64,000 bases of DNA from Bipolaris cookei. Lineage: Eukaryota; Ascomycota; Dothideomycetes; Pleosporales; Pleosporaceae. The stretch covers positions 496,001-560,000 of the forward strand of contig NRSV01000011.1 in assembly GCA_002286855.1 (NCBI GenBank), written 5' to 3'. The position numbers were made by a program, and so were the translations under genes. The notes under the pieces were generated by a model. It made no database searches and had not been told where the DNA came from. It saw only the letters and a program-made list of their open reading frames with translations. Positions 33,781 through 45,504 of this stretch are shown here, in pieces (position 1 is the first letter of the stretch; the number at the start of each line of letters is the position of its first letter).

Positions 33781-35484
33781 ATGGGGCCTTCACACTCCAC
33801 TACTCCTGCCGCTTGGTACACGAATGTGGCCAAGGATGACTCGGCCGACGCGGGAGGTGCCATCATCGCAGTCCCATCATCTCCTGAACCAGACCACTGC
33901 GAGCAAGAACCAAATTACGAACATGACCTTCCTGCTGACTTTCTGTTTCAACCGATTGGTTATGAACTCGCTCCTACTTTATCTCCTCAGTATCGCGATG
34001 ATGGCTTCGGTGAGTTGCACTCTTGGTATGCTCAGAATCAACAGAGAGTTCCGTCGGAACAACTCCAAATCCCTCAAGTACAACCAGTTTATATGCCTTA
34101 TATAAGCCTCTATGCAGCACCTGCCCATGGCAATACCCAATTTCCTTCATTGCAACGCCCTAAGGCACAATCTCGACTGCACCTATGTGCCAATCTCCTG
34201 CCCTCTTCTCCCGAACAGCTGATACCTCAACGGTCGCCTCTTCAAGTATCGCCGCCAATCCAGAAGTGGCCAACATACAACTTGAAAATGGATGAGACTG
34301 CCCGAAAGAAACAAGAAAAGCTCCGACAAAATGATGAAGCAAAACGAGTTAAACAGACACAAAGGACAGAAACAGCATCGTCAACGCAGCATGGTATATC
34401 CCCTGTACCTCCATTTTCTCATCCTCAGATCTATGGAAAGCGCAAGTCTCGTGGTGAAGACTCGCAAGCGCCATCTAATCTTCCGCGACGTCTTCGCACT
34501 CTTATTCCAGGCCCTGAACCTGAGGAGCCTCTTCCGTCCTACTATCCATACAGTTATTCCTTGCGCGCTGCTAATGGAGAGAATCAATTCTACAATCCTC
34601 CTATAGGTCATGGATCTTATACTGGAAGGCTTGGTCTGCAACTCCAAGTGTTTGCACCTGCTCCACCACCCTGCTACCATACCCCTATCCCATCACCATC
34701 CCATCACCATGCAACTTCCCGTGTGCTACGGCCCCTGGATAGACCACCACTGCATGGCCCCTCACCAAGCGAAGAAACCCAACAGCCTATTACAGACAAG
34801 TACGAAGCCTATAAATGGCCGGTGTGGCACTTTGAGCTTCGGTCGGGCACCAGGTTCGATTTTGCCCAATCGTACATTGACGACTGGCTTGAGAGAACCA
34901 CCTTCTTTCCACAAAAACCCAAGTTGCACTATCATATAACTACTGGCTTCATTAAGGGGGGTAGCAGGTTTTCTGTTCTCGTACTCCACAATGCCGCAAA
35001 TCCATTCCAATGGGGCCCGACCGCTGAAACCACGACAAGCATCGCTGTATACGGCCGCTACGCACATGTGCACGAGGAGATGCGCTGGATGACCATTACC
35101 CCATGGCGGCTAGCCCATTTTAAAACAAATCCAGACTTTATTCTGAAGGAGAAATGGGACTTTGACATGCCCAAGGCTAATGATCGCCGCTTCCACCGCG
35201 CCTACTGGCTCGCAGCCAACATGCTCCCTCTGAAGGGATTGCTCAATCATTGCATTGCACATGAGAAGCCACATGACGCTCCTGAAGAAGCCGGGATTCA
35301 TGAAAAGTTTGAGATCAAAAAGGAAGATTTGCAGTGCACGTGGAGTGATGGGTATACGCGAAAGGAAGAGTGCGAAAAGGTGTGGCAGAAGATACTTGAC
35401 GAGATCGACGGCAAGGAGATGAAACAGCTGGGCTCGGATCATGTTACTGTTGGTGGTACGGAGCAGGAGTACGAGGTGGACTGA
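33781..35484 (+). CDS. Uncharacterised protein with a conserved-looking C-terminal alpha/beta domain
   Basis: An intronless gene of 567 residues. The first ~340 residues are Pro/Ser/Gln/Tyr-rich and probably disordered, with a short charged helix (RKKQEKLRQNDEAKRVKQT) and many PxxP stretches. Residues ~345-560 are ordered: PVWHFELRSGTRFDFAQSYI, the LHYHITTGFIKGGSRFSVLV strand set, RWMTITPWRLAHFK, then charged helices to the end. No family is recognised. The frame extends nine nucleotides upstream to a GTG, but the first in-frame ATG is 33781, so it is used. The disordered half plus a small globular domain could suit a nuclear or cytoplasmic adaptor, but that is only composition. It lies 180 nt from the transposon at 35667. 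Confidence 0.65.
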   Translation: MGPSHSTTPAAWYTNVAKDDSADAGGAIIAVPSSPEPDHCEQEPNYEHDLPADFLFQPIGYELAPTLSPQYRDDGFGELHSWYAQNQQRVPSEQLQIPQVQPVYMPYISLYAAPAHGNTQFPSLQRPKAQSRLHLCANLLPSSPEQLIPQRSPLQVSPPIQKWPTYNLKMDETARKKQEKLRQNDEAKRVKQTQRTETASSTQHGISPVPPFSHPQIYGKRKSRGEDSQAPSNLPRRLRTLIPGPEPEEPLPSYYPYSYSLRAANGENQFYNPPIGHGSYTGRLGLQLQVFAPAPPPCYHTPIPSPSHHHATSRVLRPLDRPPLHGPSPSEETQQPITDKYEAYKWPVWHFELRSGTRFDFAQSYIDDWLERTTFFPQKPKLHYHITTGFIKGGSRFSVLVLHNAANPFQWGPTAETTTSIAVYGRYAHVHEEMRWMTITPWRLAHFKTNPDFILKEKWDFDMPKANDRRFHRAYWLAANMLPLKGLLNHCIAHEKPHDAPEEAGIHEKFEIKKEDLQCTWSDGYTRKEECEKVWQKILDEIDGKEMKQLGSDHVTVGGTEQEYEVD

Positions 35485-35666
35485 GGGCTGTGTGGGAAGG
35501 TATGTGTAATAGGTCGGTGTTTTACTCGTTGGAAAAAAAATTGGGGTTTTTTTTTTCAGATGTGAGGGCGTCACGGTCATAGGACAATAAGAGCTGGAAA
35601 AGTCCCAGGGACTTGAGCGATGACTAGCTGATGACTAGCTATTTATGATTAATAACATGAATGATA

Positions 35667-35722
35667 ACGTGGTTCACAAGCGAGCGGCCACCCCAAGCGA
35701 GTGGCCACCTCCCCGCCAGCGC
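35667..35722 (+). repeat. Left terminal inverted repeat of the transposon
   Basis: 56 bp starting ACGTGGTTCACAAGCGAGCG. It matches the reverse complement of 37458-37513 at 54 of 56 positions. The two differences are both G here versus A in the reverse-complemented right repeat. Confidence 0.92.
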
Positions 35723-35747
35723 CCTAATGTCAACACTAAAACGCGAC

Positions 35748-37394
35748 ATGTCCCCACCACGTAGTGCCCGATTGAATTCTAAAGAATCAGATATTTAACT
35801 TGCTCTCTTTGATATTAAATCCCAACGTGTTCAAAGTGTAAAACGTGCTGCAGAGATATATAGCGTCCCCCGAACAACAATTCGACGGCGACGCGCTGGA
35901 ACGCGCCCCCGACGCGACTGCGAAGCGAATTCAAAGCGCCTAAATAAGCTAGAAGAGGAGGCTATACTTAAGCGTATTCTTAAGGAGTCTGGGCGAGGAT
36001 TTGCGCCTACAAAGGCTGACGTTCGAGCAATGGCTGATAAACTGTTGCATGAGCGGGAGAGCAACCCTACTGGCAAGAACTGGGTTGACAACTTTGTCAA
36101 GCGAACTCCTGAGCTCCATACGCACTGGACCCGTCTTTATGATCATTAGCGAGCTACCTGCGAGGACCCAGCGGCTATCCAGCGCCGGTTCGACTTAGTC
36201 CAGGCGACAAAGCAGAAGTGGGGTATTGTGGATGATGATATCTACAACTTTGATGAAACTGGCTTTATGATGGGCAAGATTTTATCACAGTTAGTTGTCA
36301 CAGGCTCAGAAGGATATGGCAAAAAGAAGCGGATACAGCCAGGTAACCGTGAGTGGGTTACTGTGATCCAAGGCGTGGGCGCGTTGGGTCGCTGTCTACT
36401 ACCCTTCGTTGTCTTTGCGGGCAAGGTGCTTATCAACGTCTGGTTTGAAGACCTGCCTACCGACTGGGTTCTTGAAGTCAGTCCCAATGGCTGGATGAAT
36501 AATCAGCTTGCTCTTGCCTGGTTAGAGCACTTTGATACTCATACAAAGAGCTGTACTGTGGGTGGGTATCAACTGCTTGTTATTGACGGCCATAAGAGCC
36601 ACTGCTCCGTCGAATTTCAAGATCTTTGCAAGGAGAAGAATATCATTCTTCTCTGTATGCCTGCGCACTCGTCTCATCTATTGCAGCCTCTTGATGTCGC
36701 ATGCTTTGTGCCGTTAAAGCGTAAGTATGACGACGTAATTTCAGGCTTGGCACGCAACCGCACCAACTATATCAGCAAGGAGACCTTCCTGCCAGCCTTT
36801 AAAGCTGCTTTTGAGCAGTCTATCACGAAGTAGAATATCTAAGCTGGCTTCAGAGGCGCTGGTATAGTCCCACATGACCCACAGGCCGTGCTATCAAAGC
36901 TTGATGTGGTGGTGCAGACACCAAAACAATCACCGCGACGGGTAGCCGCCTGGGAGGCGCAGACACCACGCAACGCGCACGAAGTTGAGGCTCAAAGTAC
37001 TCTTATTCGACAGAGAGTAAGAAATCGCCCTGGGTCTTCTGCAAGTTCTCTTGACGAAAAGGTCGCGCAGTTAAGTAAAGGGGCTCAGCAAATAGCACAT
37101 GAGATGACACTTATGGGAGTGGAAGTAGCTGGTCTTCGAGAGGCTCTAGATACAGCAAACAAGCGTAAGAGCCGCAAGCGGCGATACGTACAGACAGAAG
37201 AGACTCTTACTGTAGGCGAGGTGCAAGAAGTATTAGCTGAGCAGGCGCGTAGCAGTCGTGGCGATGGTGAGAATGCGTCGAAGAGGGTGCGAGGAGTGAG
37301 GCGGTGCGGGCGTTGCAAGCAGACTGGACATAACGCTCGTACCTGCGCAGTTGACATAGATATTCCAAGTGATAGTAGCGATTCTGATAATTAA
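35748..37394 (+). pseudogene. Pogo-type transposase with four in-frame nonsense codons
   Basis: One frame of 549 codons including the final TAA, with no frameshift. It starts at ATG 35748 and is broken by TAA (35796), TAG (36147), TAG (36831) and TAA (36840). Visible parts are an N-terminal HTH (VPRTTIRRR), a CENP-B-like HTH (LEEEAILKRILKESG; NWVDNFVKRTPEL), and the catalytic Asp residues in YNFDETGF, LLVIDGHKSH and LQPLDVACF. The typical post-core motif AGFRGAGIVPHDP follows. At the C-terminus are a basic coiled region and a CCHC-like knuckle (CGRCKQTGHNARTC). Every stop could arise from a Gln codon by one C-to-T change. At 36840 the family motif usually reads NIQAGFRGAG, so a lost Gln is specifically expected. 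The copy cannot make an intact transposase unless stops are suppressed. Confidence 0.9.
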
Positions 37395-37457
37395 TTTGGT
37401 ATATTGCGATAGTTTATTGACTGTGATAAAAGTGCGTGATAAGGTGTCGACGTCGAC

Positions 37458-37513
37458 GCGCTGGTGGGGAGGTGGCTACTCGCTTGGGGTGGCCGCTCGC
37501 TTGTGAACCACGT
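37458..37513 (-). repeat. Right terminal inverted repeat of the transposon
   Basis: Reverse complement of the left repeat with two mismatches. Immediately inside it lies a short GTCGACGTCGAC palindrome (37446-37457), which the left end lacks. Confidence 0.92.
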
Positions 37514-37666
37514 CCAACTGTACAACCTTCCCCATGCAGACTCAAAAGCCCATCAAAGGTCCTTCTCATCAACACAGTCCACTAGATAAACATTACACCA
37601 GATAAACCTCATCCGATCGCTCATATAGCTAAGCAGTCGAACAAGAACGAAAAGGGACCACCCCAC

Positions 37667-40277
37667 CTACTCAACTTCTTCCTCCTTTCTTTCTCTCACT
37701 CCCAACCCTTCAACCCCCTCCCTCAAACTCTCCACCCCAGTTCTACTAACCCCCCCTTTCCTCCCCTTCCCTTTCGCCCTCTTCTTTCTAACCCCTCGCA
37801 CACCCCCCGCACTCACATCCCCAACAGGCGGTGCATCCCTGACCCACCGACTTATCGCCTCTGCACGCTCCGTAGAAATCGGGTACTCCCTCCCATCATC
37901 TTGGGCCCAGCGTTTCGGCGGTGGTGGAGGTAGAGGGGAAGGGGAAGGGGAAGGGGAAGGGGAGGAGTAGGAGCTGGGGTATCCATCTGCATCTGCGTCT
38001 CCGTTTCCATTTTTGTCGGTGGCTGTAGGGTCTGTGTTGTTACTTTGATATTTTTTCTTTGATTGCTGTTGTTGTTGCTGGAGATGTTGCTGCTGCCGTT
38101 TCGCTTCCAACTCCTCATCTTCGCGGTTGCGGCGCTCGCGGGCGCGGACGGCGCGTTGGAAGGATTCTTCGTCTACGACTCGCTCATCAGCCAGGGCTTC
38201 AAGGATGGCTTCGTGTTTTTGGCGTTCGCGGCGTTGGGCAGGGGTTTCGGGGGGTGCGGTTGTGCTGGTTTTGGTGTAGAGGTCTGTTGTTGTGGTACCG
38301 TTTTTGGGGCTGGTGCCGCTGCCGCTGTTTGGGTTGTAGTGGTGGGTTGGGAGCGGAGCGGGGCGACATAGGTTTTCCCATGAGGTGGAGAGTCCAATCC
38401 AGTTTCCTGCTCGTCGGAGCACTTCGATCCAGTCGGCGCGGGCGGGTGAGCGGGCGGCGAGGAAAATAGGGTAGCCGTCGCAGACGCGGGCAAGACGTGC
38501 GGCATTGTGGGCGTGCCGGAGGTGCTCTTTTGGTGGGGTTTGGACGAGTGCGTGACAAAGGAGGAGGGAGTGTAGGGCGTCGGTGATGAGAGGGTGGTAG
38601 GTTATGCTTTCATGGCTGTCAGCGAAAGCAGTTGCTGCGGCTGTAGCAGCAGATTCGGCTGCTGATGGGGATCTAGGTGCTGGATATGGTGGTAACGAAG
38701 CTGGGGGCGCGGCATCGAAGAGTTGGGATACTTGAAAGATTTCGGGTGGAGGCAGTTTCGACCATGATGCGCGGTCGGAATTTGACTTTGTCGAACCGCC
38801 ACGATGGGGGACGAGCGCTTCGGAAATGGGCGGTGATGCGGTACCATTTGTTTCTTCTGTTAGTCGAGTCATGTTTGGTTTGATTTTACTGTTTCCATAG
38901 CCATCGGTGCTGCCGTTTGCTGAATTATTTAATCGCCGCAAGAATTCTTCGGCCACTTCTGCAGAAACACCAGGTGTATAGTCGAAATGCGATAAAAAGG
39001 CGAGGTAATCACGAAGTGCGCGTTTGGCGTTCTGTCGGACTTGTTTACGTGCTTCGAGGCGGAGATGGTTTGCATGCGCTTCTTCTAGTGTCATAGGATC
39101 TGGGTCTTTGCCCTCTGCAATCATGGCATCTCGCCGCGCCTTTGCTTCCTCAGCTTCCTGGAGACCGTCTAAGGCTGCATGAACATGACTGCATGCTATG
39201 GTGAAGTAGACACCGGCGCGATGAAAAAGTAATTGAGTCTCGAGTGAATTGGGCTGGTCTTCGTCGGGTATCTTGACTTCTTGTCTCCAATCTCTTCCGT
39301 ACTGCTCTTGCAGTGTCTTCGCCAACACTAACTGGTCCTTTCCCGCTCTGTGTTGTGCCATCATGTACCGCGCTGTGCTTAGGGCTTCGCTTAGATCTTT
39401 TGCAGAGTTTACATAGTCGTCCTTGAATATCCTGGTCAACGCGCGCGTGCGCAGCGGACTGCCGTCGTTGGGCCGCTCTGCGATGATATCGTTCAGCGTG
39501 TCGAGGGGCGTGCACTGTGCCATCATTCGACTGGGAATCTTCTCGTGGAAGAAATGGACGTACTTGGCATCCACGTTGGTCGGCTCGCGCTGCAGCACCA
39601 AATGCGCCACGTCCTCGAGCGTGCTTGCGCTTTGCATAGTCGCAACACTGGCCGCGATCTCATCGAGATGATACGCCTGGCTGAGTTTGGTCGTCGCCAG
39701 TTCTCTCATACGATGTTTCCGCTCTCTACTCAATTTCGACGTGCCCCCTGCCCCGTAGCCTATGCCCAACGCGGCCGCACCGCCCAGTATGCTATTGCCG
39801 CCATTGAGGCTGTTGCTGAGGGCGGCCGAGGTCAGACCAGACGTGGCGCGCACAGCTAGATTAGTCGCCTCATCGACCGCCTTGCGGATCTTGACGAGGT
39901 CGTAAAAGACGGCGGGATCAATGGGGTGTGGGCGAGGGGAGAGATAGTTGCTATGGGCGAGCGACTCGAGGACTTCTGGAGGGAGTTGCAGCCAGGGTCC
40001 ATGGAATGAAGAAATGTAGCGCCAATGCCTATAGAAGATCTATTAGGGCATGTTCTGCTCGGCAAGGACAGCAAGACGGCAGATACCCGCCCCAGACTCA
40101 CTTGTTGCGACAGATGATGAGCGCAGAGGTTGAGGCTTCGCTGCCCGCCTTCTTCGCCGTCCCTGCGCTTCCACCAGTAGCAGTAGCAGCAGCCAGAGCA
40201 GCTGGGAGCGGCAGTGTCGACGAAGCGCCCCCGTTGGTTGCCGCATCCGACTGTGCACTTTTCTTCTTGCGCGCCAT
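37667..40277 (-). CDS. Large uncharacterised helical-repeat protein with low-complexity C-terminus
   Basis: Two exons (40102-40277, 37667-40028) give 845 residues. A short disordered Ala/Ser/Gly-rich N-terminus (MARKKKSAQSDAATNGG) precedes a conserved-looking block from HWRYISSFHGPWLQLPPEVL. Helical segments follow and resemble TPR-type arms, including FFHEKIPSRMMAQCTPLDTL, DLSEALSTARYMMAQHRAGK and YFTIACSHVHAALDGLQEAE. A helix pair lies near DALHSLLLCHALVQTPPKEH. The C-terminal third is low complexity: polyQ, an SPSPSPSP run coded by a GGGGAA hexamer, and basic KKRAKGKGRKGG. The intron (40029-40101, 73 nt, GTGAGT donor) joins CRNK to HWRY. TPR content is a judgement from pattern, not a computed match; the function is unknown. 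Confidence 0.72.
37932..37966. repeat. GGGGAA hexamer microsatellite inside a coding region
   Basis: About five tandem copies of GGGGAA on the plus strand encode the SPSPSPSP run on the minus strand. The period is six, so copy-number change keeps the frame. Confidence 0.85.
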
Positions 40278-42990
40278 GTCTCCAAATGCTTGGTGAACGG
40301 GCAATTAATTCGGCCAGTCGGCCGTCCCTGGATCGTGGCCGTCGCGGACGTTGCTATCGATAACAAATTTCGTCTTGGCACTTGTCACCGTCGCGGAGCT
40401 TGCATGCTTGTCTCCGACACGCTTCACTCGGCCTCAACCTCGCCTTTCTCCTTGCACTGTCGCCACCTCCCATCTTGTTGTATCTGTCTTTCCATCTCCT
40501 TGACTATCATGGAATTTCCATCTGTACAGGGTTTTCTGATCATCGCCGCCCTGGGCCGCAACCCTGTGGAAGCTAACCAGACTCAGGACAGCAGCAGCAC
40601 ACCATCGCTACAGGGACGCTTCCTGCAAAGCGCGATTTGCAGCCCAGCCCTGCTACTTCTCTATGACAACATCAAGACAGCTTCCATATGCAACCACACA
40701 TTAATATACGCGCCCATACCTTGGTTCCATCGGATCGAATGTGTGGACAGTCATGACATCCTCTTGCACCTTTCTGAGCGCCAAACAACCCCTCTTCGTT
40801 ACACACCTGGCACGCCTTAGCCAATCATCCTTCAGTTACACAAGCCATGGTTTCGACGTTCGGTTAACGTTATCAACTGAGCGAAAGGTCTGCTTGTCTT
40901 CGCCCGGATTTCCGATCGATCACTGCTATTGGAGGGACTAACTCGTAGAATGTCATATTTCCGTAATATATGCGAGCATCGAGGCCTGACGAACGATGCT
41001 CGACGTACAAGTTCATGTGGCTTTCATCAATATACTGGTGCCGGGAACCCTACCTGACTGCATGAACGCTAATCATGCGTTCTACGTTTCTACTCACGGG
41101 ACAAGCATCGCTTGCGATACAATGATCATCATACCCGCTTCCGGTTTTCCGTCTTGTCTTTTGTCGCGTACCAAAGCTTCTTGACCAAGTCAGGAGAGAC
41201 GGAAAACGCACCCTCTACTTGCACAACAAATCCCAGGAATTACATTGTAGAGTATGCAAGATTACCGGTTCATGATGCCATACTCGGAGAGTCTCGACCA
41301 AGTCACTAGATGTACTGTTATCATCATGTCCCACTCTACACACCACCACAAAACTTGTTGAAGTGCCCATCTGGACCACTACCTTCCTGAACGGCTAAGC
41401 GAAAGATGTCTCGTAGGTCTTGCCTATTGGCCAATAACGTCCAAGTCACATTGCATGCATGCACGGTCCTCGGTAACTGATCGCACTCCACCTACCCGTA
41501 GCTGTGGATGTTTGTCTGGCATCCCTCGGCATACCAGTACTTTGCAGCATACTGACGAAAATTGAGGTCGCATCTCCAAGTCATTTGGTCACAAAATTGG
41601 GCTGTCATGATTCGTGTCGGTTTCACAATGTAGGATTGAGATGCTGGTGTTCGACATATTGAGTGCCTACAGTAGCGTGCAGTGATGACGACTGAAATCC
41701 TGGAGTCCTTGGCTGGGCTCACATCTCAACCCCTCTTCATTGGCCCCTCTATTCATGCCACGGGTGTGGCAATTGCTCTGTAATCCACGCTATAGACCAG
41801 CATACTGTGGCGTTGGTCACGCTGCGTTAACTAGAACACGGTAATACTCGTGTTTGTATTTGGGAGAAATCTCACGTGTTTCGATGCCAATGGCAGAGAT
41901 GGGGTTGAAATTCGTCGATATCTTGTTATCAGGTACACCGGAATGTGGGCAGGCGTCACAGCTTTGGCGGCTTGTCAAGTCGCAAGTAGCGCCGACATTA
42001 CTGTCGGCCTTTGCCGCTCCCACGTTGTTCAATCATGTGCCATGGCTGCTTGCTCTAGACTGCGATCCCCCGCTGCAATCCCACGGCATACGGGAGATAA
42101 TCGACAAGGATGCTTGGCCCCCATTCGTGGAGCTTGACCGAAAGCTTAATCCAATGCGCTAGTCCTGAGCTTTGACAAGGCATGGTCCGGGTGGCTGACG
42201 GACGCTAGTTCAACGCTGGCGTGTGCTGCGGGGTAGACGAACCCCCTCTCACACTCATCGCTCATGAGAAGCCTAACTCTAGGACACTGAAAAGAAAAAC
42301 AAGATGTCTACTGCAGGATTCGGCCCTCTTCGCGGATAGCGAAGTAACTATAACGGCACTTCAGTACGACCTTGCGGCAAAGTGCGGCATGCAACTCGAA
42401 CTTAGGTCAGCATTGCTTAGAAGCATATGCAGCTACGCAAGCATCATCTATGCTGCTGCCGGTGCCCTTGTCACACTAGGCAGCGTGATCGTTCTGCGTT
42501 GTTTTGTGGTGGCCTCGCAGAGACAACCTAGAATGGACGCTATGCAGATGTCTCCACTCACCGCGGCTTCCGCACCGATTCCTCAAGACGGCAGGTCCAC
42601 TGTTCAACAGGGTATTAAATACGCCTTTTGCAGCTCACTTCCATCTTTGGACACTGTAGAATCGATCCACGGGCTTCGGAATGGAGTGATTGGCAGTGCT
42701 TCGACATAGTAACCTGCCTAGGCGTTGCCGGCACGTTCACATGCGAGCAAGCTTCGGAATAGGTGTACTGGCTTGAGCTTCTGTAGGTGCGTATCTAAGG
42801 CCAACACCCATTGCCCAGGTTCGCCTGCATGAGGCTCCCACCCGCCTGATAAACCATCTTACCGGGATTCAAGGCTGTATATCTATGCTTCTAAATGTGC
42901 AATACGACTTCTCCCTAGATCGTCTTGCTTTCTCTAGCCTATACGTTCCCTAAAGTGGTCCGCTATTCATCTCGCCATAGACCAATCATT
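40278..42990. other. 2.7-kb interval without a confident gene
   Basis: The left end holds the promoter of the helical-repeat gene, and the right end that of the sulfate permease gene. Two plus-strand frames look slightly better than chance. One, at about 41884-42162, ends PPFVELDRKLNPMR. The other, at 42221-42709, has one hydrophobic helix (YASIIYAAAGALVTLGSVIV). I could not join them by plausible introns and neither shows a family motif. They may be remnants of a decayed gene or may be chance. Confidence 0.4.
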
Positions 42991-45085
42991 ATGGAGTACC
43001 TTAGGAAGAAAGCCCGGCAAAGCCATGAAGCAATAGCTACAGACACCACTATTCAACGCACTGTGCGCTATGGCGGAAAGGCTTTCCGTGCTGCTCCTTC
43101 GGTCGCTGGACAATACCTGCTCCAAAAGGCCCCAATCATCCAGTGGCTCCCCAAGTATAATCCAAGATGGTTTCTGAACGACACTCTAGCTGGAATCACA
43201 GTCGGCGTGCTGCTCATTCCTCAGTCACTTGCGTACGCAAAGATTGCCACAATTCCAGGGCAGTATGGCCTCATGTCGAGTTGGCTACCCAACTTCCTCT
43301 ACCTTATCATGGGCACTTCAAAAGGTATTACTCTCACTCTTGTGAAGTTGTAGACTAATAAAAATCCTAGATCTCTCGACTGGCCCTACATCACTTATGG
43401 GTCTGTTGACTGCCGAGATTATCGAAGATGTTTCGAAAGACGGATACAGTCCCCAAGCCATTGCGTCGGCCGTCGCCATGTCTGTTGGTATATACTCTTC
43501 GGTGCTCGGCTTGCTGAAATTGGGGTTCCTGCTGGAGTTTATATCCGTACCAGTCTTGAGTGGCTTCATTTCGGCGGCAGCCATTGTAATTATGCTTGGC
43601 CAAATCCCATCGCTATTCGGAATCACAGTTGGCTCCGGCACAGCCCACATCATACATGACCTCTTCGCTAAGATACCCCAATATGACGGTCCCACTTGTG
43701 GAGTTGGTCTTGGTGGGCTATTGCTGCTCTATCTTATGCAGAAGATGGGCCAGCGCTGGGGAAAAAAGAACAAGGCCATCTGGCTCCTAGCACTTGGTCG
43801 CAGTGCCGTCGTTCTCGTTCTTTTTGCGGGCATCTCATACGCTGTCAACAAGGACATTGATCTTGAGAAGGATGATCCTGTTTGGGCGCTTAGCAAGGTC
43901 AAGTCCGATGGCATCGCAAAGCCCCGCATGCCCGACTCAGCACTCATCAGCAAAGTATTTGCTCGTTCCATTGCCCCTTTTATAGCTGCGGCACTTGAAC
44001 ATCTAGCCATCGCTAAGGCATTTGGTCGAAAGAACGGATATGTAACCGATGCTGCCCAAGAGCTTGTCTACCTTGGCTTCACTAACTTCTTCAACTCGTT
44101 CTTTTCATCCATGTCTGTCGGAGGCGCCATGTCGCGGACGGCAGTCAACTCTGAGTCTGGGGTCAAGTCACCTGCCTACGGTCTGGTCGCCGGTGGTGTA
44201 GTCATTCTGAGCATCTTCAAGCTTTCGCCAGCACTATATTGGATCCCCAAGGCCACACTAGCAGCCATCATCGTCACGGCAGTATGGCACATTGTAGTCC
44301 CCATCCGAGTTTTCTACGCCTACTGGCGCACCTCCCTCGTCGACTTCATTACCTCCATGCTCGCCTTCTGGCTCACCCTCTTTGTCTCATCCGAAGTCGG
44401 CATCGGCACGGCAGTCGGCTTCAACATTGTCTATCACCTCCTCTTCATGGCCTTCCACCGCGTCCGCCGCGTCACGTCCATCGCCGTAGAATCCGACACG
44501 CGTATGGCAGGTACGCACGCCGTCCCCATGGACACCCAAGTCTTCCGGATCCATCAATCGATGCTCTTCTACAACGCATACCACATCAAGAACCAGTGCC
44601 TCGACAACGTCCAAACATACAACTCGGGCGACGTCGCAACATTAGAAGCTGCGCACGCAAACCGTAACTGGAGCGTTGCTGGCAAAGATCGCGCTGCGCG
44701 TCTCCGCTCTAAAGCAGACATTATCGATGAGCCTGTCCAAATCCGCAACATCGTCATCGACATGCGTGCCATGCACAACATTGACACTACTGGGCTGACT
44801 GCGCTCAAAGACCTCAAAGCAGATATTGAAGCGTTTGGCGGCAAGAATACGCAGTTTAGACTTGTTGGTCTGAACGAACGTGTGCGCGAGCGATTTGCCC
44901 GGTTTGGATGGACTTTACGCGATGCACCAGGTGTGGGTGGTGAGGATGCGGAGAGGAAGGGTACCCGTGTGTATGAGTCGCTTGAGGATGCTGTGTTTAG
45001 GCGGTCAAGGACTTTTTCGACAGATGAGATTACAGTTGAGCCGGTTGAGGTGCATATTGTTTGGGATGAGAAGGAGAAGGTGTAG
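42991..45085 (+). CDS. SulP-family sulfate permease with C-terminal STAS domain
   Basis: Two exons (42991-43324, 43371-45085) give 682 residues. The SulP entry motif (LNDTLAGITVGVLLIPQSLA, then YAKIATIPGQYGLMSS) marks the first helices. TGPTSLMGLLT follows directly after the intron, with the helix 10 region ISVGGAMSR-like (SSMSVGGAMSRTAVN) and about 10-12 membrane segments. A cytosolic STAS domain lies near residues 560-650, with the phosphorylatable-loop region VIDMRAMHNIDTTGLTALKD. The family imports sulfate in symport with protons at the plasma membrane. The frame extends upstream only through TTG; the ATG at 42991 is used. The 46-nt intron has a slightly unusual GTATTA donor and a CTAAT branch. 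It is shorter than yeast Sul1 but normal for filamentous fungi. Regulation by sulfur starvation would be expected but is not visible here. Confidence 0.94.
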
Positions 45086-45504
45086 GATACGGTTCTTTTG
45101 TTAAATAGGCATTTCTTTTCGATCTTGGAGCTATGGAATACGAAATCAGTTTTTTTGAACATTTTGTTGTTTCTCTTCTTCATTGCAAACGATTTGAAGG
45201 AAAAATTTCTTTTTTTGAATAATAATTCAGACATTTTGATCTGAAAGCACACATGTATGTCTGGTGTACTGACTCCTGGTGAAATAAAATGCTGGAGCAA
45301 AAACTGTCCCCACTAAAATATCACAATATCAGTAGCATGCACTTCACACCAGCGACATAAGCAACACGCAATATTACCATGATAGATAAATATATATGGA
45401 AACAATTAACGCTACTGTATACGAATTTTATTATTCTAGACTGCGGCAGGGTGAACGAAATAGGCCAGCCTTACACAAAAGAGTGGGAATGATGGAAGAT
45501 AGCA

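Larger units (their letters stand above)
35667..37513 (+). mobile_element. Pogo-family DNA transposon, complete but inactivated
   Basis: A 1847-bp unit bounded by 56-bp terminal inverted repeats (two mismatches) and carrying one transposase frame from 35748 to 37394. The protein has the pogo order: N-terminal HTH, CENP-B-like domain, D-D-D catalytic core and, at the C-terminus, a zinc knuckle. ACGT is present at both ends; because it is a palindrome it cannot be told whether it is part of the repeats or a 4-bp target duplication. The expected TA duplication is present on the left (35665-35666) but not on the right. It is inserted between the genes ending at 35484 and 37667 without breaking either. 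Confidence 0.9.

Noticed and set aside
37085..37357. Minus-strand frame within the transposon
   Set aside because: Shadow of the transposase C-terminal frame; Arg/Ser/Cys-rich with no domain.
45086..45504. Search for reverse transcriptase upstream of the LINE relic
   Set aside because: No RT or RNase H motif could be read in any frame here; the sulfate permease ends at 45085, so the element is truncated.
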